From Serratia fonticola (GTDB lineage Bacteria; Pseudomonadota; Gammaproteobacteria; Enterobacterales; Enterobacteriaceae): a stretch of DNA of 64,000 nucleotides. Positions 18,160 to 27,151 of this stretch are shown here, one piece after another. Under the pieces are notes generated by a model that worked only from the letters and a program-made list of their open reading frames with translations, was not told where the DNA came from and did no database searches. The stretch covers positions 5,394,001 to 5,458,000 of the forward strand of contig NZ_VFMK01000001.1 of NCBI RefSeq assembly GCF_006715025.1, read 5' to 3'. The translations under genes were made by a program, and so were the position numbers. Numbering within the stretch: the first letter of the stretch is position 1; each line of letters starts with the position of its first letter.

Positions 18160-18909
18160 ATGCAATTGACCTTTCTGGGGACGGGCGGAGCGCAACAGGT
18201 GCCCGCCTTTGGTTGCGACTGTTCAGTCTGCCAACGGGCGCGACGTGAACCGGCATTCCGGCGGCGGCCATGCAGCGCCATGATCACATTTCAGGGAGAA
18301 ACGACGTTACTGGATGCGGGATTGAGTTCGCTGGAAAGGCGATTTTCGGCGGGGGAAATTCAGCGTTTTTTACTGACACATTACCACATGGATCACGTTC
18401 AGGGGTTATTTCCTTTGCGTTGGGGGTGCGGAAATTCGATCCCGGTCTACGGCCCGGCAGACGAACAGGGCTGTGACGACCTGTTCAAACACCCCGGTAT
18501 TCTGGCGTTTCAGCCGCCGCTACGGCCTTTTGAAAGCGTAGAATTGGGGGGAATGCAGATCACGCCTTTACCGTTGATTCACTCCAAACTCACCCATGGT
18601 TATCTAATCCAGACGCCAGGCAAAGCCCTGGCTTATCTGACCGACACCGTCGGCCTGCCACCGGAAACCGAACGTTATCTACAGCAGGTTACGCTCGATC
18701 TGCTGGTGCTGGATTGCAGCCTGCCGCCGCAGCCTCAATCCCCTCGCAACCACAACGATCTGCCCCGCGCCCAGGAGATCCAACAACGTTTGCAGCCACA
18801 GCGTACGCTGCTGACGCACATCAGCCACCACCTCGATCTATGGCTGATGACTCATGAACTGCCACCCGGCATGGCGCTGGCTTACGATAATCTCAGCGTG
18901 GCGCTATAA
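18160..18909 (+). CDS. phnP: Phosphoribosyl 1,2-cyclic phosphate phosphodiesterase
   Basis: PhnP opens 5-phosphoribosyl 1,2-cyclic phosphate, the product of PhnJ, to ribose 1,5-bisphosphate for PhnN. The 249-residue metallo-beta-lactamase-fold protein has the motif HYHMDH (His74, His76, Asp78, His79) for the metal pair, and GCDCSVC near the N-terminus for a structural zinc. It is the last gene of the phn operon and overlaps a convergent gene by 6 nt at its 3' end. Confidence 0.95.
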   Translation: MQLTFLGTGGAQQVPAFGCDCSVCQRARREPAFRRRPCSAMITFQGETTLLDAGLSSLERRFSAGEIQRFLLTHYHMDHVQGLFPLRWGCGNSIPVYGPADEQGCDDLFKHPGILAFQPPLRPFESVELGGMQITPLPLIHSKLTHGYLIQTPGKALAYLTDTVGLPPETERYLQQVTLDLLVLDCSLPPQPQSPRNHNDLPRAQEIQQRLQPQRTLLTHISHHLDLWLMTHELPPGMALAYDNLSVAL

Positions 18910-19539
18910 CTGATGCGCGCAGTGCAGTTGATCAGACTCCAGCACCTTCACCCCGCTACCTGGGCTGAAGGCCTGCGTCAGCAGGGTTTGCGCCACATCT
19001 TTGGCGGCAACGCCCTGCCATTTACCGGGCAACAGGCTGAACAGCGGTTGGCTGAGCCGCTCCAGTAAACGAGGCTCTGCACGGGAACCGAACAGCATCG
19101 AAGGGCGCACGATCGTCAGGCGCGGCCAATGCTGTTCACGCAGCGCCTGCTCCATTTCCCCTTTGGTGCGGTTATACAGAAAACGGGAGCGCGCGTTGGC
19201 GCCGATAGCGCTCACCACCAGGCAATGCTGTGCGCCGAGCCGTTGCCCGGCAAGCGCCGTGTCTACCACCAGTTGATAATCCACATGGCGGAAGGCCTCG
19301 GCGCTGCCTGCCTGGCGGCGCGTAGTGCCCAGGCAACAGAACACGACATCTACTGGCTGTTGCCATTGGGATAGCAACGCGTGCAGATCCTGCCCGACCG
19401 GGTTTTGCAATTTGGCATGGGCTGGCAATGCCGTGCGCGTCGGTGCCACGATGGTGGTAACCTGGCTATCCGCTTGCAGCAAACGCAGCAGTTCGCCCCC
19501 CACCAGCCCGCTGGCGCCCGTGATTAATACCCGTGCCAT
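18904..19539 (-). CDS. NAD(P)-binding Rossmann-fold oxidoreductase (atypical SDR)
   Basis: A 211-residue protein with the N-terminal dinucleotide-binding motif VLITGASGLVGGELL and a YNRTKGEMEQAL segment like the YxxxK region of atypical SDRs. The family (HTATIP2/YbjT-like) has diverse or unknown functions, so no reaction is assigned. The start at 19539 follows a purine-rich ribosome binding site; an ATG at 19563 is also in frame. It converges on phnP with a 6-nt tail overlap. Confidence 0.78.
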   Translation of the reverse strand: MARVLITGASGLVGGELLRLLQADSQVTTIVAPTRTALPAHAKLQNPVGQDLHALLSQWQQPVDVVFCCLGTTRRQAGSAEAFRHVDYQLVVDTALAGQRLGAQHCLVVSAIGANARSRFLYNRTKGEMEQALREQHWPRLTIVRPSMLFGSRAEPRLLERLSQPLFSLLPGKWQGVAAKDVAQTLLTQAFSPGSGVKVLESDQLHCAHQL

Positions 19540-19681
19540 ATGCTCCCCTCTCCTCTGTGTCATTCGCCCAAAGTATAGCCATACTCAAAAGCTATACCCC
19601 GATATTTTTTAAGTCATTTTCCTGTCATCGCGGGCAGCCGACAATGGTGAAAACATCACCTTGGACCCTATGGAGATCGCC

Positions 19682-21115
19682 ATGCCTTACCCCGATTTAC
19701 GGCGTTACCTGGCTGCGCTGGAAGAACAGCAGCAGCTGTTGCACATTGAGGAACAGGTTAAACCCGAGCCGGATATTTCGGCAGCGGCCTGTGCCGCCAG
19801 CAAGCTGGGTGAGAACTCACCGGCACTGCTGTTCGAGAATATCCATGGTTACCACGATGCCCGCATCGCCATGAACGTCCACGGCTCCTGGCCCAATCTG
19901 GCCATCGCCATGGATATGCCAAAGAATACGCCGCTGAAGAGCCAGTTCTTTGAGTTTGTGCGCCGCTACCAGAACTACCCCGGCGAGGTCGAGCATCGCG
20001 ATAGCGCACCTTGGCAGGAAGTGGTGATCGATAAAGACATCAACCTGTTCGACATCCTGCCCCTGTTCCGCCTCAACCACGGCGACGGCGGGTTCTACAT
20101 CGATAAAGCCAGCGTGGTATCACGCGATCCCTCTATTGAGGATAACGAGAAAAGCCAGAACGTCGGCATTTACCGTATTGAGGTAAAAGGCCGCAACCGC
20201 CTTGGCCTGCAACCCGTTCCGGCACACGACATCGCCATTCATCTGCAACGCGCAGAAGAACTGGGCCTCGATCTGCCCATTGCCATCACCATCGGTAACG
20301 ATCCGATGATAAGCACCGTCGGGGCGATGCCGATCCTTTACGATCAGTCGGAATATGCCATGGCTGCCGCACTGAATGGTCAGCCTTATCCGGTGGTCTA
20401 CAGCGAATACAGCGGCTTGGATCTGCCGTGGGGATCGGAGTTTGTGCTGGAAGGAAAGATCCTCTCCAGAGTACGTGAAGCCGAAGGCCCATTCGGTGAG
20501 TTTACCGGCCACTATTCCGGTGGACGCCGTATGCCGGTTGTGGAGATCACCAAAGTCTCCCATCGCCGCAAACCGATCTTTGAACATCTCTATCTTGGCA
20601 TGCCATGGACCGAGATCGACTACATGATGGGGATCAACACCTGCGCGCCGCTGTACGTACAGCTCAAACAGGCGTTCCCCGAAGTGGTGGCAGTGAATGC
20701 GCTCTATACCCACGGGCTGATCGTGATCGTTTCCACCAAGACCCGTTTTGGCGGCTTTGCCAAAGGGGTAGGAATGCGCGTGCTGACCACACCGCACGGT
20801 TTGGGTTACGCCAAGATGGTGATCGTGGTGGATGAGACGGTAGATCCGTTTAATCTGCCGCAGGTCATGTGGGCGATCTCCACCAAGTTCAATCCGGATT
20901 ACGATCTGCTTAAGGTGCCAGGGCTGTCGATCCTGCCGCTGGACCCGGCATCACAACCTGCGGGCATGACCAGTAAAGTGATCATTGATGCCACGACGCC
21001 AAAAGCACCGGAAGAACACGGCCACTTCTCGCAAGAGTTGCGCGACCCGGTGACCACCGACGCGTGGGTGGCAAAATTACAAACAATGATTGAAGCGGCG
21101 AAAGCGGGCCACTAA
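19682..21115 (+). CDS. Non-oxidative hydroxyarylic acid decarboxylase, subunit C (UbiD family)
   Basis: A 477-residue UbiD-family decarboxylase, most like the C subunits of 4-hydroxybenzoate/vanillate decarboxylases. UbiD enzymes use prenylated FMN to remove carboxylate from aromatic acids. The family blocks SRDPSIEDNEKSQNVGIYR and GPFGEFTGHYSGGR (part) are clear. The ATG at 19682 is preceded by GGAG with 6-nt spacing. The D subunit follows 10 bp downstream. The UbiX-like B subunit that normally supplies prenyl-FMN is not adjacent. Confidence 0.9.
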   Translation: MPYPDLRRYLAALEEQQQLLHIEEQVKPEPDISAAACAASKLGENSPALLFENIHGYHDARIAMNVHGSWPNLAIAMDMPKNTPLKSQFFEFVRRYQNYPGEVEHRDSAPWQEVVIDKDINLFDILPLFRLNHGDGGFYIDKASVVSRDPSIEDNEKSQNVGIYRIEVKGRNRLGLQPVPAHDIAIHLQRAEELGLDLPIAITIGNDPMISTVGAMPILYDQSEYAMAAALNGQPYPVVYSEYSGLDLPWGSEFVLEGKILSRVREAEGPFGEFTGHYSGGRRMPVVEITKVSHRRKPIFEHLYLGMPWTEIDYMMGINTCAPLYVQLKQAFPEVVAVNALYTHGLIVIVSTKTRFGGFAKGVGMRVLTTPHGLGYAKMVIVVDETVDPFNLPQVMWAISTKFNPDYDLLKVPGLSILPLDPASQPAGMTSKVIIDATTPKAPEEHGHFSQELRDPVTTDAWVAKLQTMIEAAKAGH

Positions 21116-21125
21116 GGAGATATTG

Positions 21126-21368
21126 ATGAACCAGCACCCAGAACAGTGCCCGCGCTGCGAATCGGCCGGGCCGGAAGTGCTTAGCCATTCACCGGTCGCG
21201 GGAGCCTGGATGGTATTTCACTGCCCAACCTGTTTTTTTACCTGGCGCAGCACCGAACCGGATTTTATTACCGATCCGGCCAAGTACAACCCCAACTTTA
21301 AATTCGCCCCGGCAGATATGGTCCATTTTGGGATTATGCCTGCGGTTCCAGAGTTGAAACGCCGATAG
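21126..21368 (+). CDS. Non-oxidative hydroxyarylic acid decarboxylase, subunit D
   Basis: An 80-residue zinc-ribbon-like protein with two CxxC pairs (CPRCES and CPTCFF), matching the small D subunits (EcdD/VdcD type). Its exact role is not established. It starts 10 bp after subunit C with AAGGAG before the ATG. Its 3' end overlaps the convergent LysR gene by 35 bp, unusual but without any sign of frameshift. Confidence 0.88.
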   Translation: MNQHPEQCPRCESAGPEVLSHSPVAGAWMVFHCPTCFFTWRSTEPDFITDPAKYNPNFKFAPADMVHFGIMPAVPELKRR

Positions 21369-22254
21369 CGGTCTGTTTCAGGTAATCCACCACCGCGCGC
21401 AGCGCAGAGCGGGTTTCGTGCTGCGTGCGGTATAACATCACCAGGTCGTCGGCCACCGCGTCCAGCTCCGGCACCGGGATCGCCACCAGCCCTTCCCAGA
21501 TCTGATCCTGCGACAAGGTGGGCAGCAGCGCAATCGCCATATTTTGCTGCGCCAGATAGCACATCATCGGCACGTCGCTGGCATCGGCAAACACCTGCGG
21601 CTGCAATCCCTGCTTGGCAAAGCTTTGCAGCACCTGCTCATACACGCCAAACCCGGATTTGCGGCGCAATAACGTTAACGGGCAAGCTTGCAACTGTTTC
21701 AGGCTCAGTGTGGCATACCGTGCCAGTGGGGAGTCTGGGTGACACAGTGCCCGAAAGCTGGAGTGCGCCAACGGTGTGATAGCGATATGGGTTTCGCTGT
21801 TGGTTAACGGCAGATGAACCAGCGCCAGATCGATACGCTGCTTATCCAGCAGTTCCTCCAGATGCCGGGTATCGCCTTGATACAATGAAAAGCTCAGCTC
21901 GGGCCGCTGCTCGTGCAGGATCTGCATCATCTGCGCCACGCGAGGGATCCCCATCGATACGGTGCCGATGCGCACCACGCCACGCTGCCCTTCGCCGAAC
22001 GCGTGCATCTCCTCTTCCACTTCTGCTGCCAGTTGCAACAGCTCGCAAGCACGCTGATACAGATAACGCCCGGCCTCGGTGGGTGCCATCCCCCGGCTGG
22101 AACGCTCAAACAACTGCACGCCCCACTCCTCTTCCAACTGTGACAGAGCTTTGCTGAGCGGCGGCTGGGCGATATACAGCACCTGTGCCGCAGCGGACAC
22201 CGAGCCTTGCTCGACCACCGCTTTAAAATAGCTGAGGGGCTTTAGCTTGATCAT
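21334..22254 (-). CDS. LysR-family transcriptional regulator
   Basis: A 306-residue LTTR with N-terminal HTH (YFKAVVEQGSVSAAAQVL, QPPLSKALSQLEEEWG) and an effector domain. The ATG at 22254 overlaps the stop of the upstream yhbP (TGATG), so the two are translationally coupled. It points toward the decarboxylase genes and may regulate them, but the promoter of those genes lies 1.6 kb away. The inducer is unknown. Confidence 0.88.
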   Translation of the reverse strand: MIKLKPLSYFKAVVEQGSVSAAAQVLYIAQPPLSKALSQLEEEWGVQLFERSSRGMAPTEAGRYLYQRACELLQLAAEVEEEMHAFGEGQRGVVRIGTVSMGIPRVAQMMQILHEQRPELSFSLYQGDTRHLEELLDKQRIDLALVHLPLTNSETHIAITPLAHSSFRALCHPDSPLARYATLSLKQLQACPLTLLRRKSGFGVYEQVLQSFAKQGLQPQVFADASDVPMMCYLAQQNMAIALLPTLSQDQIWEGLVAIPVPELDAVADDLVMLYRTQHETRSALRAVVDYLKQTAIGVSTLEPQA

Positions 22255-22685
22255 CAGCGTACCCAATGCAGCTTTTTGCCAAAGCCCAAGGTGTTATCGG
22301 TCATCTTCACTTCCTGCAACGCAATCTGCCAAATCGGGGCCTTCATGACCTTGGCAACGGGGAAGCGTTTGCAGTAACGCGCACGGGCCATCTGCGCGTC
22401 ATCGCCCTCCAGCAAGGTGATTTCCCCCGCGTATTGCACCCCTTTAATCAGCGCGATGGTCTTTGGCTGCGGCGCAACGGTACCAACAACCTGGCTGTTT
22501 TGTTGCATCAGCTCACCGTGGCGGGTATGCGGTTCAGTCATCAGCCACAGCGCCATACGTTCGGCATCGAACACGTAAAAACAGCTGGCACACCACATCG
22601 CCGCGCCATGACCGGCGCACAGTGTGAGCACATGCTGCTTGCTGAGAAAACGGATAATATGCAGTTGGTCTTCGCTCTGGTTCAA
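22254..22685 (-). CDS. yhbP: YhbP family protein (flavin reductase-like split barrel)
   Basis: A 143-residue protein close to E. coli YhbP over its length, as seen in SKQHVLTLCAGHG, QPKTIALIKGVQYAGEI and the C-terminal TDNTLGFGKKLHWVR. The fold is that of the PNP-oxidase/split-barrel flavin binders; the function is not known. In E. coli it neighbours yhbQ, but here 16 kb of CRISPR-Cas and asc genes separate them. Array 1 lies directly upstream and reads toward this gene with no obvious terminator between. Confidence 0.9.
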   Translation of the reverse strand: MNQSEDQLHIIRFLSKQHVLTLCAGHGAAMWCASCFYVFDAERMALWLMTEPHTRHGELMQQNSQVVGTVAPQPKTIALIKGVQYAGEITLLEGDDAQMARARYCKRFPVAKVMKAPIWQIALQEVKMTDNTLGFGKKLHWVR

Positions 22686-22748
22686 CGTGAGTTCTCCTGT
22701 TCGCTCCCTGTATCTTACCCCTATGTTTGGCGGTGAAGTTACTGAACA

Positions 22749-24516
22749 TTTTTGTGCTGCCTGTACGGCAGTGAACCTGTTACGGCGGCATCCACCGCCT
22801 TTTTAACTTTTCTAAGCTGCCTGTACGGCAGTGAACGCGACTGACGCACGATCTGCCCGGCAACCCATTTTCTAAGCTGCCTGTACGGCAGTGAACATGG
22901 ACAGGTTTTCCAGGCTGGTGACCATGATTTTCTAAGCTGCCTGTACGGCAGTGAACGATGTTTTACAGCTGTGGGCAGAGGCCAGAGATTTCTAAGCTGC
23001 CTGTACGGCAGTGAACGGCTGCATCCTGAGTGTTTACCGGGTTTCCAATTTCTAAGCTGCCTGTACGGCAGTGAACCTAGCGCAGGCGCTTACCTCCTGT
23101 TTTTCGCTTTTCTAAGCTGCCTGTACGGCAGTGAACCTGGTGGCGCTTCTGCTGAGGTATGGCGTTGTTTTCTAAGCTGCCTGTACGGCAGTGAACATCG
23201 CACCGGCCAACAAGAAATAGGCGTTTGCTTTCTAAGCTGCCTGTACGGCAGTGAACACTGAAATTTTTTACCCAAAATCCCCATCGATTTTCTAAGCTGC
23301 CTGTACGGCAGTGAACTTCGCGCGGCGGGTTATTTTTCTGCCGCAAATTTTCTAAGCTGCCTGTACGGCAGTGAACACGTGAAAATCAATCCGGGTGTGC
23401 TCTCTGCGTTTCTAAGCTGCCTGTACGGCAGTGAACCTGACGCAGGTTGTGGACTACCAGACTGGTGATTTCTAAGCTGCCTGTACGGCAGTGAACAATT
23501 TTTTTCATCCGTTCCTGATTGGCTTTCCTTTCTAAGCTGCCTGTACGGCAGTGAACGCACATACCGATGTGGTATCATTAGTACCAGATTTCTAAGCTGC
23601 CTGTACGGCAGTGAACGATTAGTGCATTGTGACAATGACCATGTGATTTTTCTAAGCTGCCTGTACGGCAGTGAACTCCCCATTATACTGCTCATAGTGA
23701 ATTATTGATTTCTAAGCTGCCTGTACGGCAGTGAACCTGAAGCATGGAGCAAGCAGGTTACTGACTGGTTTCTAAGCTGCCTGTACGGCAGTGAACGGAG
23801 CGGTTGCCGGTGTTGCTGGCAGCGGACTTTTCTAAGCTGCCTGTACGGCAGTGAACCAAGTCAGGGTTCTAATTTTATCGATTGTGAATTTCTAAGCTGC
23901 CTGTACGGCAGTGAACGTTATTACAAAATGGCTTGAGCGTAATTCATGTTTCTAAGCTGCCTGTACGGCAGTGAACGTCAATGGAAATAGTTATTTCTGG
24001 CCGCATGCTTTCTAAGCTGCCTGTACGGCAGTGAACGCTATAATTTGAGTCTTAGCAGTGCGATCACTTTTCTAAGCTGCCTGTACGGCAGTGAACTACG
24101 CGTAAGGCCTTCGGAATAGATGGAATATTTTCTAAGCTGCCTGTACGGCAGTGAACAGGGCTCACCGCAATCTCCGTTCAAACAAATTTTTCTAAGCTGC
24201 CTGTACGGCAGTGAACTTTGCAGCGTGCTGTTGCCAGTGGTGCTAAGCTTTCTAAGCTGCCTGTACGGCAGTGAACATTTAAGATTTAACGTTTTCAATA
24301 TCCATTCTTTTCTAAGCTGCCTGTACGGCAGTGAACTTCCCGGTAGGTACCGACGGCATTTCCCAGTTTTTCTAAGCTGCCTGTACGGCAGTGAACTTAG
24401 CGACGAAGGGATGGCGTAGCCGTGAAATTTTCTAAGCTGCCTGTACGGCAGTGAACGGGTGGGCGGCAGAGCGCGGCCAGGAACATGTTTTCTAAGCTGC
24501 CTGTACGGCAGTGAAC
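22749..24516 (-). CRISPR. Type I-F CRISPR array 1: 30 repeats, 29 spacers
   Basis: A 28-bp repeat (plus strand begins TTTCTAAGCTGCCTGTACGG and ends CAGTGAAC) recurs with an exact 60-bp period, so every spacer is 32 bp. In crRNA sense the repeat is the I-F type with hairpin CTGCC-GTACA-GGCAG. The repeat at 22749-22776 has three changes in its handle, marking the distal end. The leader is at the other end (24517 on), so transcription is on the minus strand, from behind cas6f toward yhbP. Confidence 0.99.
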
Positions 24517-24646
24517 TGTTGCGCATCAACACTAATACACTGTTAATTAAAGCAATACTATGGAAATACGCGCCAAAACCCTATTCTGAACATGGCCGAC
24601 TCCAATCTTTTAAATCAATAAGTTAGAATCAGCCAATAAATTAGGG
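24517..24646 (-). promoter_or_regulatory. Leader of CRISPR array 1
   Basis: This AT-rich segment between the first repeat and cas6f shares blocks with the other two leaders. On the plus strand there is CCAAAACCCT at 24573-24582, a perfect IHF consensus AATCAATAAGTTA at 24613-24625 (97 bp from the repeat), and AGGGTT at 24643-24648. IHF bending is known to be needed for type I-F spacer acquisition. The distal motif reaches into the cas6f stop codon. Confidence 0.8.
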
Positions 24647-25201
24647 TTAAAACCATGGAATGGTTGCCGTTGCACTAAGACCATACGCACTGAATATCCC
24701 TTCAGTTGCGTTATCGCAAATCTTGCCTTGTTCGATAAACAGTAAGAATGTCTGCTCGCTAGAAAGGCTTTTTAAACGAATAAATGGCAACGTAGTGCGT
24801 TTCTCTACCGAATCAGGAATACGCATACGCGCCTCTTCCTCGGTGATCCACCCTTTACTAACAGAACGACGCCGCAATCTCTCAGCATTACTTTTAAACT
24901 GCACGCGGCGTACTGTTCGATATTTTACATTAGCGGGTACTGGCTGAATTTCGCTGCATTCAGTGTAATCCCGCAGCCCCTTACGCCATGATAAAGACTC
25001 AAAGGCGGTGAGCGCCGCTAACGGGCCATGTAGCCGTAATTTATCACCGAGTGTTTTACCCGCAGATGGAAAGCTGACACCTATCTCTCCCTGCCCGGCG
25101 CTGCCCAATGCCCGATGCAACTTGGCAAACAGCGCTTCCAGCAGTACCGTCGCGGTAAACTCGGGATCTGGCAGTAGGCGAATATCAAGGTAATGATCCA
25201 T
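24647..25201 (-). CDS. cas6f: CRISPR endoribonuclease Cas6f (Csy4)
   Basis: Cas6f cuts pre-crRNA at the 3' base of the repeat hairpin and stays bound to the crRNA in Cascade. The 184-residue protein matches P. aeruginosa Csy4 closely at both ends (MDHYLDIRLLPDPEF, final PWF). His29, the catalytic histidine of Csy4, is present in FAKLHRAL. The arginine-rich helix that grips the hairpin is visible as SNAERLRRRSVSKG. The ATG at 25201 has GGGGGAG five bases upstream; 15 residues further upstream in frame are not part of the family. It is the last gene of the csy operon. Confidence 0.97.
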   Translation of the reverse strand: MDHYLDIRLLPDPEFTATVLLEALFAKLHRALGSAGQGEIGVSFPSAGKTLGDKLRLHGPLAALTAFESLSWRKGLRDYTECSEIQPVPANVKYRTVRRVQFKSNAERLRRRSVSKGWITEEEARMRIPDSVEKRTTLPFIRLKSLSSEQTFLLFIEQGKICDNATEGIFSAYGLSATATIPWF

Positions 25202-25214
25202 ACATCTCCCCCCT

Positions 25215-26210
25215 TTATTCGCCTTTCTCGCCAAATACACCGCCACGGATCAGGATTGCCATCACATAGTGTTGCTGCTCCACTTCTGGCACTTTGCCTT
25301 TGGTCACCCAATTATCCAACAACGTGTAAAAATCCACTTTTTGCTTCGGTTGACGATAAGCTTGGCCCCGGCTTGTCACTGAGCCATAGGGCTCCACTGC
25401 AATTGGCCCCAACCCCAATTCATCAGCTTCTGGATACCAGCTATCGACAGTACGCAACGCATTACCAATTTTCTGGGAGTGCATGGCAGCAATATCATCT
25501 ACTTGATACAACACTTTGCTTTTCTTGCTGTTGCTGTCCAACACCAGCTCTTGCGAAGGGAAAATCTCTTGTCCCTTGCCCAACCGCACACAGGCTTCAA
25601 CACTAAAGAAAGCGAAACTGTCCCCGGCTAAGCCTTTCTCAATTTCCCTGGCAAGTTCTGCCAAGTCCCCCGTTGGTTGGCTAAAGGTGCGCAAACTGTA
25701 TTCACCAGCATTAAACTGCCACGTTTTCTCTTTACCTTTTACGGTAATAGCGATCTCATCAGCACCGACGCGATTGCGCCACAAGAAACGCCCATTCGCT
25801 AGGTTCTCCGCATAGCGTTCGGCCAAGACTTTAAAACCGTGTTCTTTGATATAACCCTGTATTACTTTCGCCAGCTCAGCCTGATAGTCCTGATCGTTGC
25901 ATACTGAAGGCTGTGCCAGGTTACCCAACACACGTAGGGTAAAGCTGACTTTTAAGGTGTCGGTGTCGAACGGCAATGCTGCAACATCTACACGCTGCAA
26001 GTTAGGCTTTTGGATCTCGGCATCCAACTTAGCGGGATCGCTGGCAATCGCATTTTTCAAACGATTAGAAATAGTGCCACGTACCGCTTTTTCCTGGATC
26101 GCAATCGGCGTCCATTCAGGTTGTTGCCAATTACCGGCATACATAATGGCGTCAGAGTTCGCCAATTTACGTTCAAATGCCAATACGGATGCAGTCTTTA
26201 CAGTAGCCAT
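25215..26210 (-). CDS. csy3: Type I-F Cascade backbone protein Csy3 (Cas7f)
   Basis: Csy3 coats the crRNA spacer in a helical six-subunit backbone, each copy covering six nucleotides and flipping one base out. The 331-residue length is close to the family's usual 330-345. It begins MATVKTASVLAFERKL and contains family blocks such as YAGNW and FLWRNRVGADEI. It lies 13 bp before cas6f and 17 bp after csy2, within one operon. Confidence 0.96.
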   Translation of the reverse strand: MATVKTASVLAFERKLANSDAIMYAGNWQQPEWTPIAIQEKAVRGTISNRLKNAIASDPAKLDAEIQKPNLQRVDVAALPFDTDTLKVSFTLRVLGNLAQPSVCNDQDYQAELAKVIQGYIKEHGFKVLAERYAENLANGRFLWRNRVGADEIAITVKGKEKTWQFNAGEYSLRTFSQPTGDLAELAREIEKGLAGDSFAFFSVEACVRLGKGQEIFPSQELVLDSNSKKSKVLYQVDDIAAMHSQKIGNALRTVDSWYPEADELGLGPIAVEPYGSVTSRGQAYRQPKQKVDFYTLLDNWVTKGKVPEVEQQHYVMAILIRGGVFGEKGE

Positions 26211-26227
26211 ATAGATAGTCCTTTAAG

Positions 26228-27151
26228 TTAATCTTCTTCGTTATATTGATAGTCTTCAGTGAAAACCGGTACCGAACTGCGACAGAGATAGTCATCGTTT
26301 TGATGATGGTATTGCCACAGCAACTGATTCAGATCTGTAATACGGTGCAAACTACGCCATTCGCCAACACCATAAACCGGTTCAGCAAACCGAAACGGCG
26401 TTGTTGGATCACGTGATTTCTCGACTTCGCCCGGCGCGTATAGCGGAGAGATAGCGCGATAACCGATCTGTATCGGCACCAGATAACCCGCTGCGGGTTT
26501 TGGCTGATAACGCCATTGAGGGTCTTGTTCACTCAACGCCTGATATTTCATTGCGGCAAAGTCCAACCAAGCATCTATCAACTCTGCCTGTGGGTTACTT
26601 TCACACAATGTTTGATAATGATTGGCCAGCAACTCGGAACGATCGAGCAAAGCAAACCCAGGAAGCAAGCGGCGCATCAACTTACGTAAATCCTCTGTTT
26701 TTTCGGGCGTTCCCATCACCTTGATCGCGCCAATGTCGGTGATCACCCCACCAGCCAAGCGCAGGGTTGGGCAGAGTCCGGCAAGGTGTGTTTCCAACGC
26801 TTTGGCACCGTGATCGCCATTAACGACGGTACCGTGGCACTCCATCAATAACGAAATCGTGATATGCATCCGCCCTTCTTCATTGAACGACGCCGTTTTA
26901 GCTTCTTTGGTCAATGGATTACGTGTCAGGGCAAAAGCGTAATCGCGACCGGAGGAGTAAGCATGAAGCTGCTGCTGATGACACACCACACCGCAGTTTG
27001 TCAGGTTTAAACCATGGCTCTGCTGCAATTTTCGAGATAGTGCATGGGTGTAACCAAGAAAATGTGTGATGGCGGGAAAGCCGTAGGTCAAGCCAGCAAT
27101 GGCATTGGCGTTCTCCACCCGAACATGACGTAATACGATCAAGGTACCCAT
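26228..27151 (-). CDS. csy2: Type I-F Cascade protein Csy2 (Cas5f)
   Basis: Csy2 pairs with Csy1 at the crRNA 5' handle in the Cascade tail. The 307-residue protein has the expected LTYGFPAITHFLGYTHALSRKL and the C-terminal FAEPVYGVGEWRSLHRI. The ATG at 27151 overlaps the end of csy1 by 13 bp, with GGGGA six bases upstream. No truncation is seen. Confidence 0.95.
   Translation of the reverse strand: MGTLIVLRHVRVENANAIAGLTYGFPAITHFLGYTHALSRKLQQSHGLNLTNCGVVCHQQQLHAYSSGRDYAFALTRNPLTKEAKTASFNEEGRMHITISLLMECHGTVVNGDHGAKALETHLAGLCPTLRLAGGVITDIGAIKVMGTPEKTEDLRKLMRRLLPGFALLDRSELLANHYQTLCESNPQAELIDAWLDFAAMKYQALSEQDPQWRYQPKPAAGYLVPIQIGYRAISPLYAPGEVEKSRDPTTPFRFAEPVYGVGEWRSLHRITDLNQLLWQYHHQNDDYLCRSSVPVFTEDYQYNEED

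Noticed and set aside
22971..24532. Open frames across CRISPR array 1 with repeated FLSCLYGSE or SLPYRQLRK segments
   Set aside because: These are translations of the 28-bp repeat at a 60-bp period; the same occurs in arrays 2 and 3. They are not proteins.
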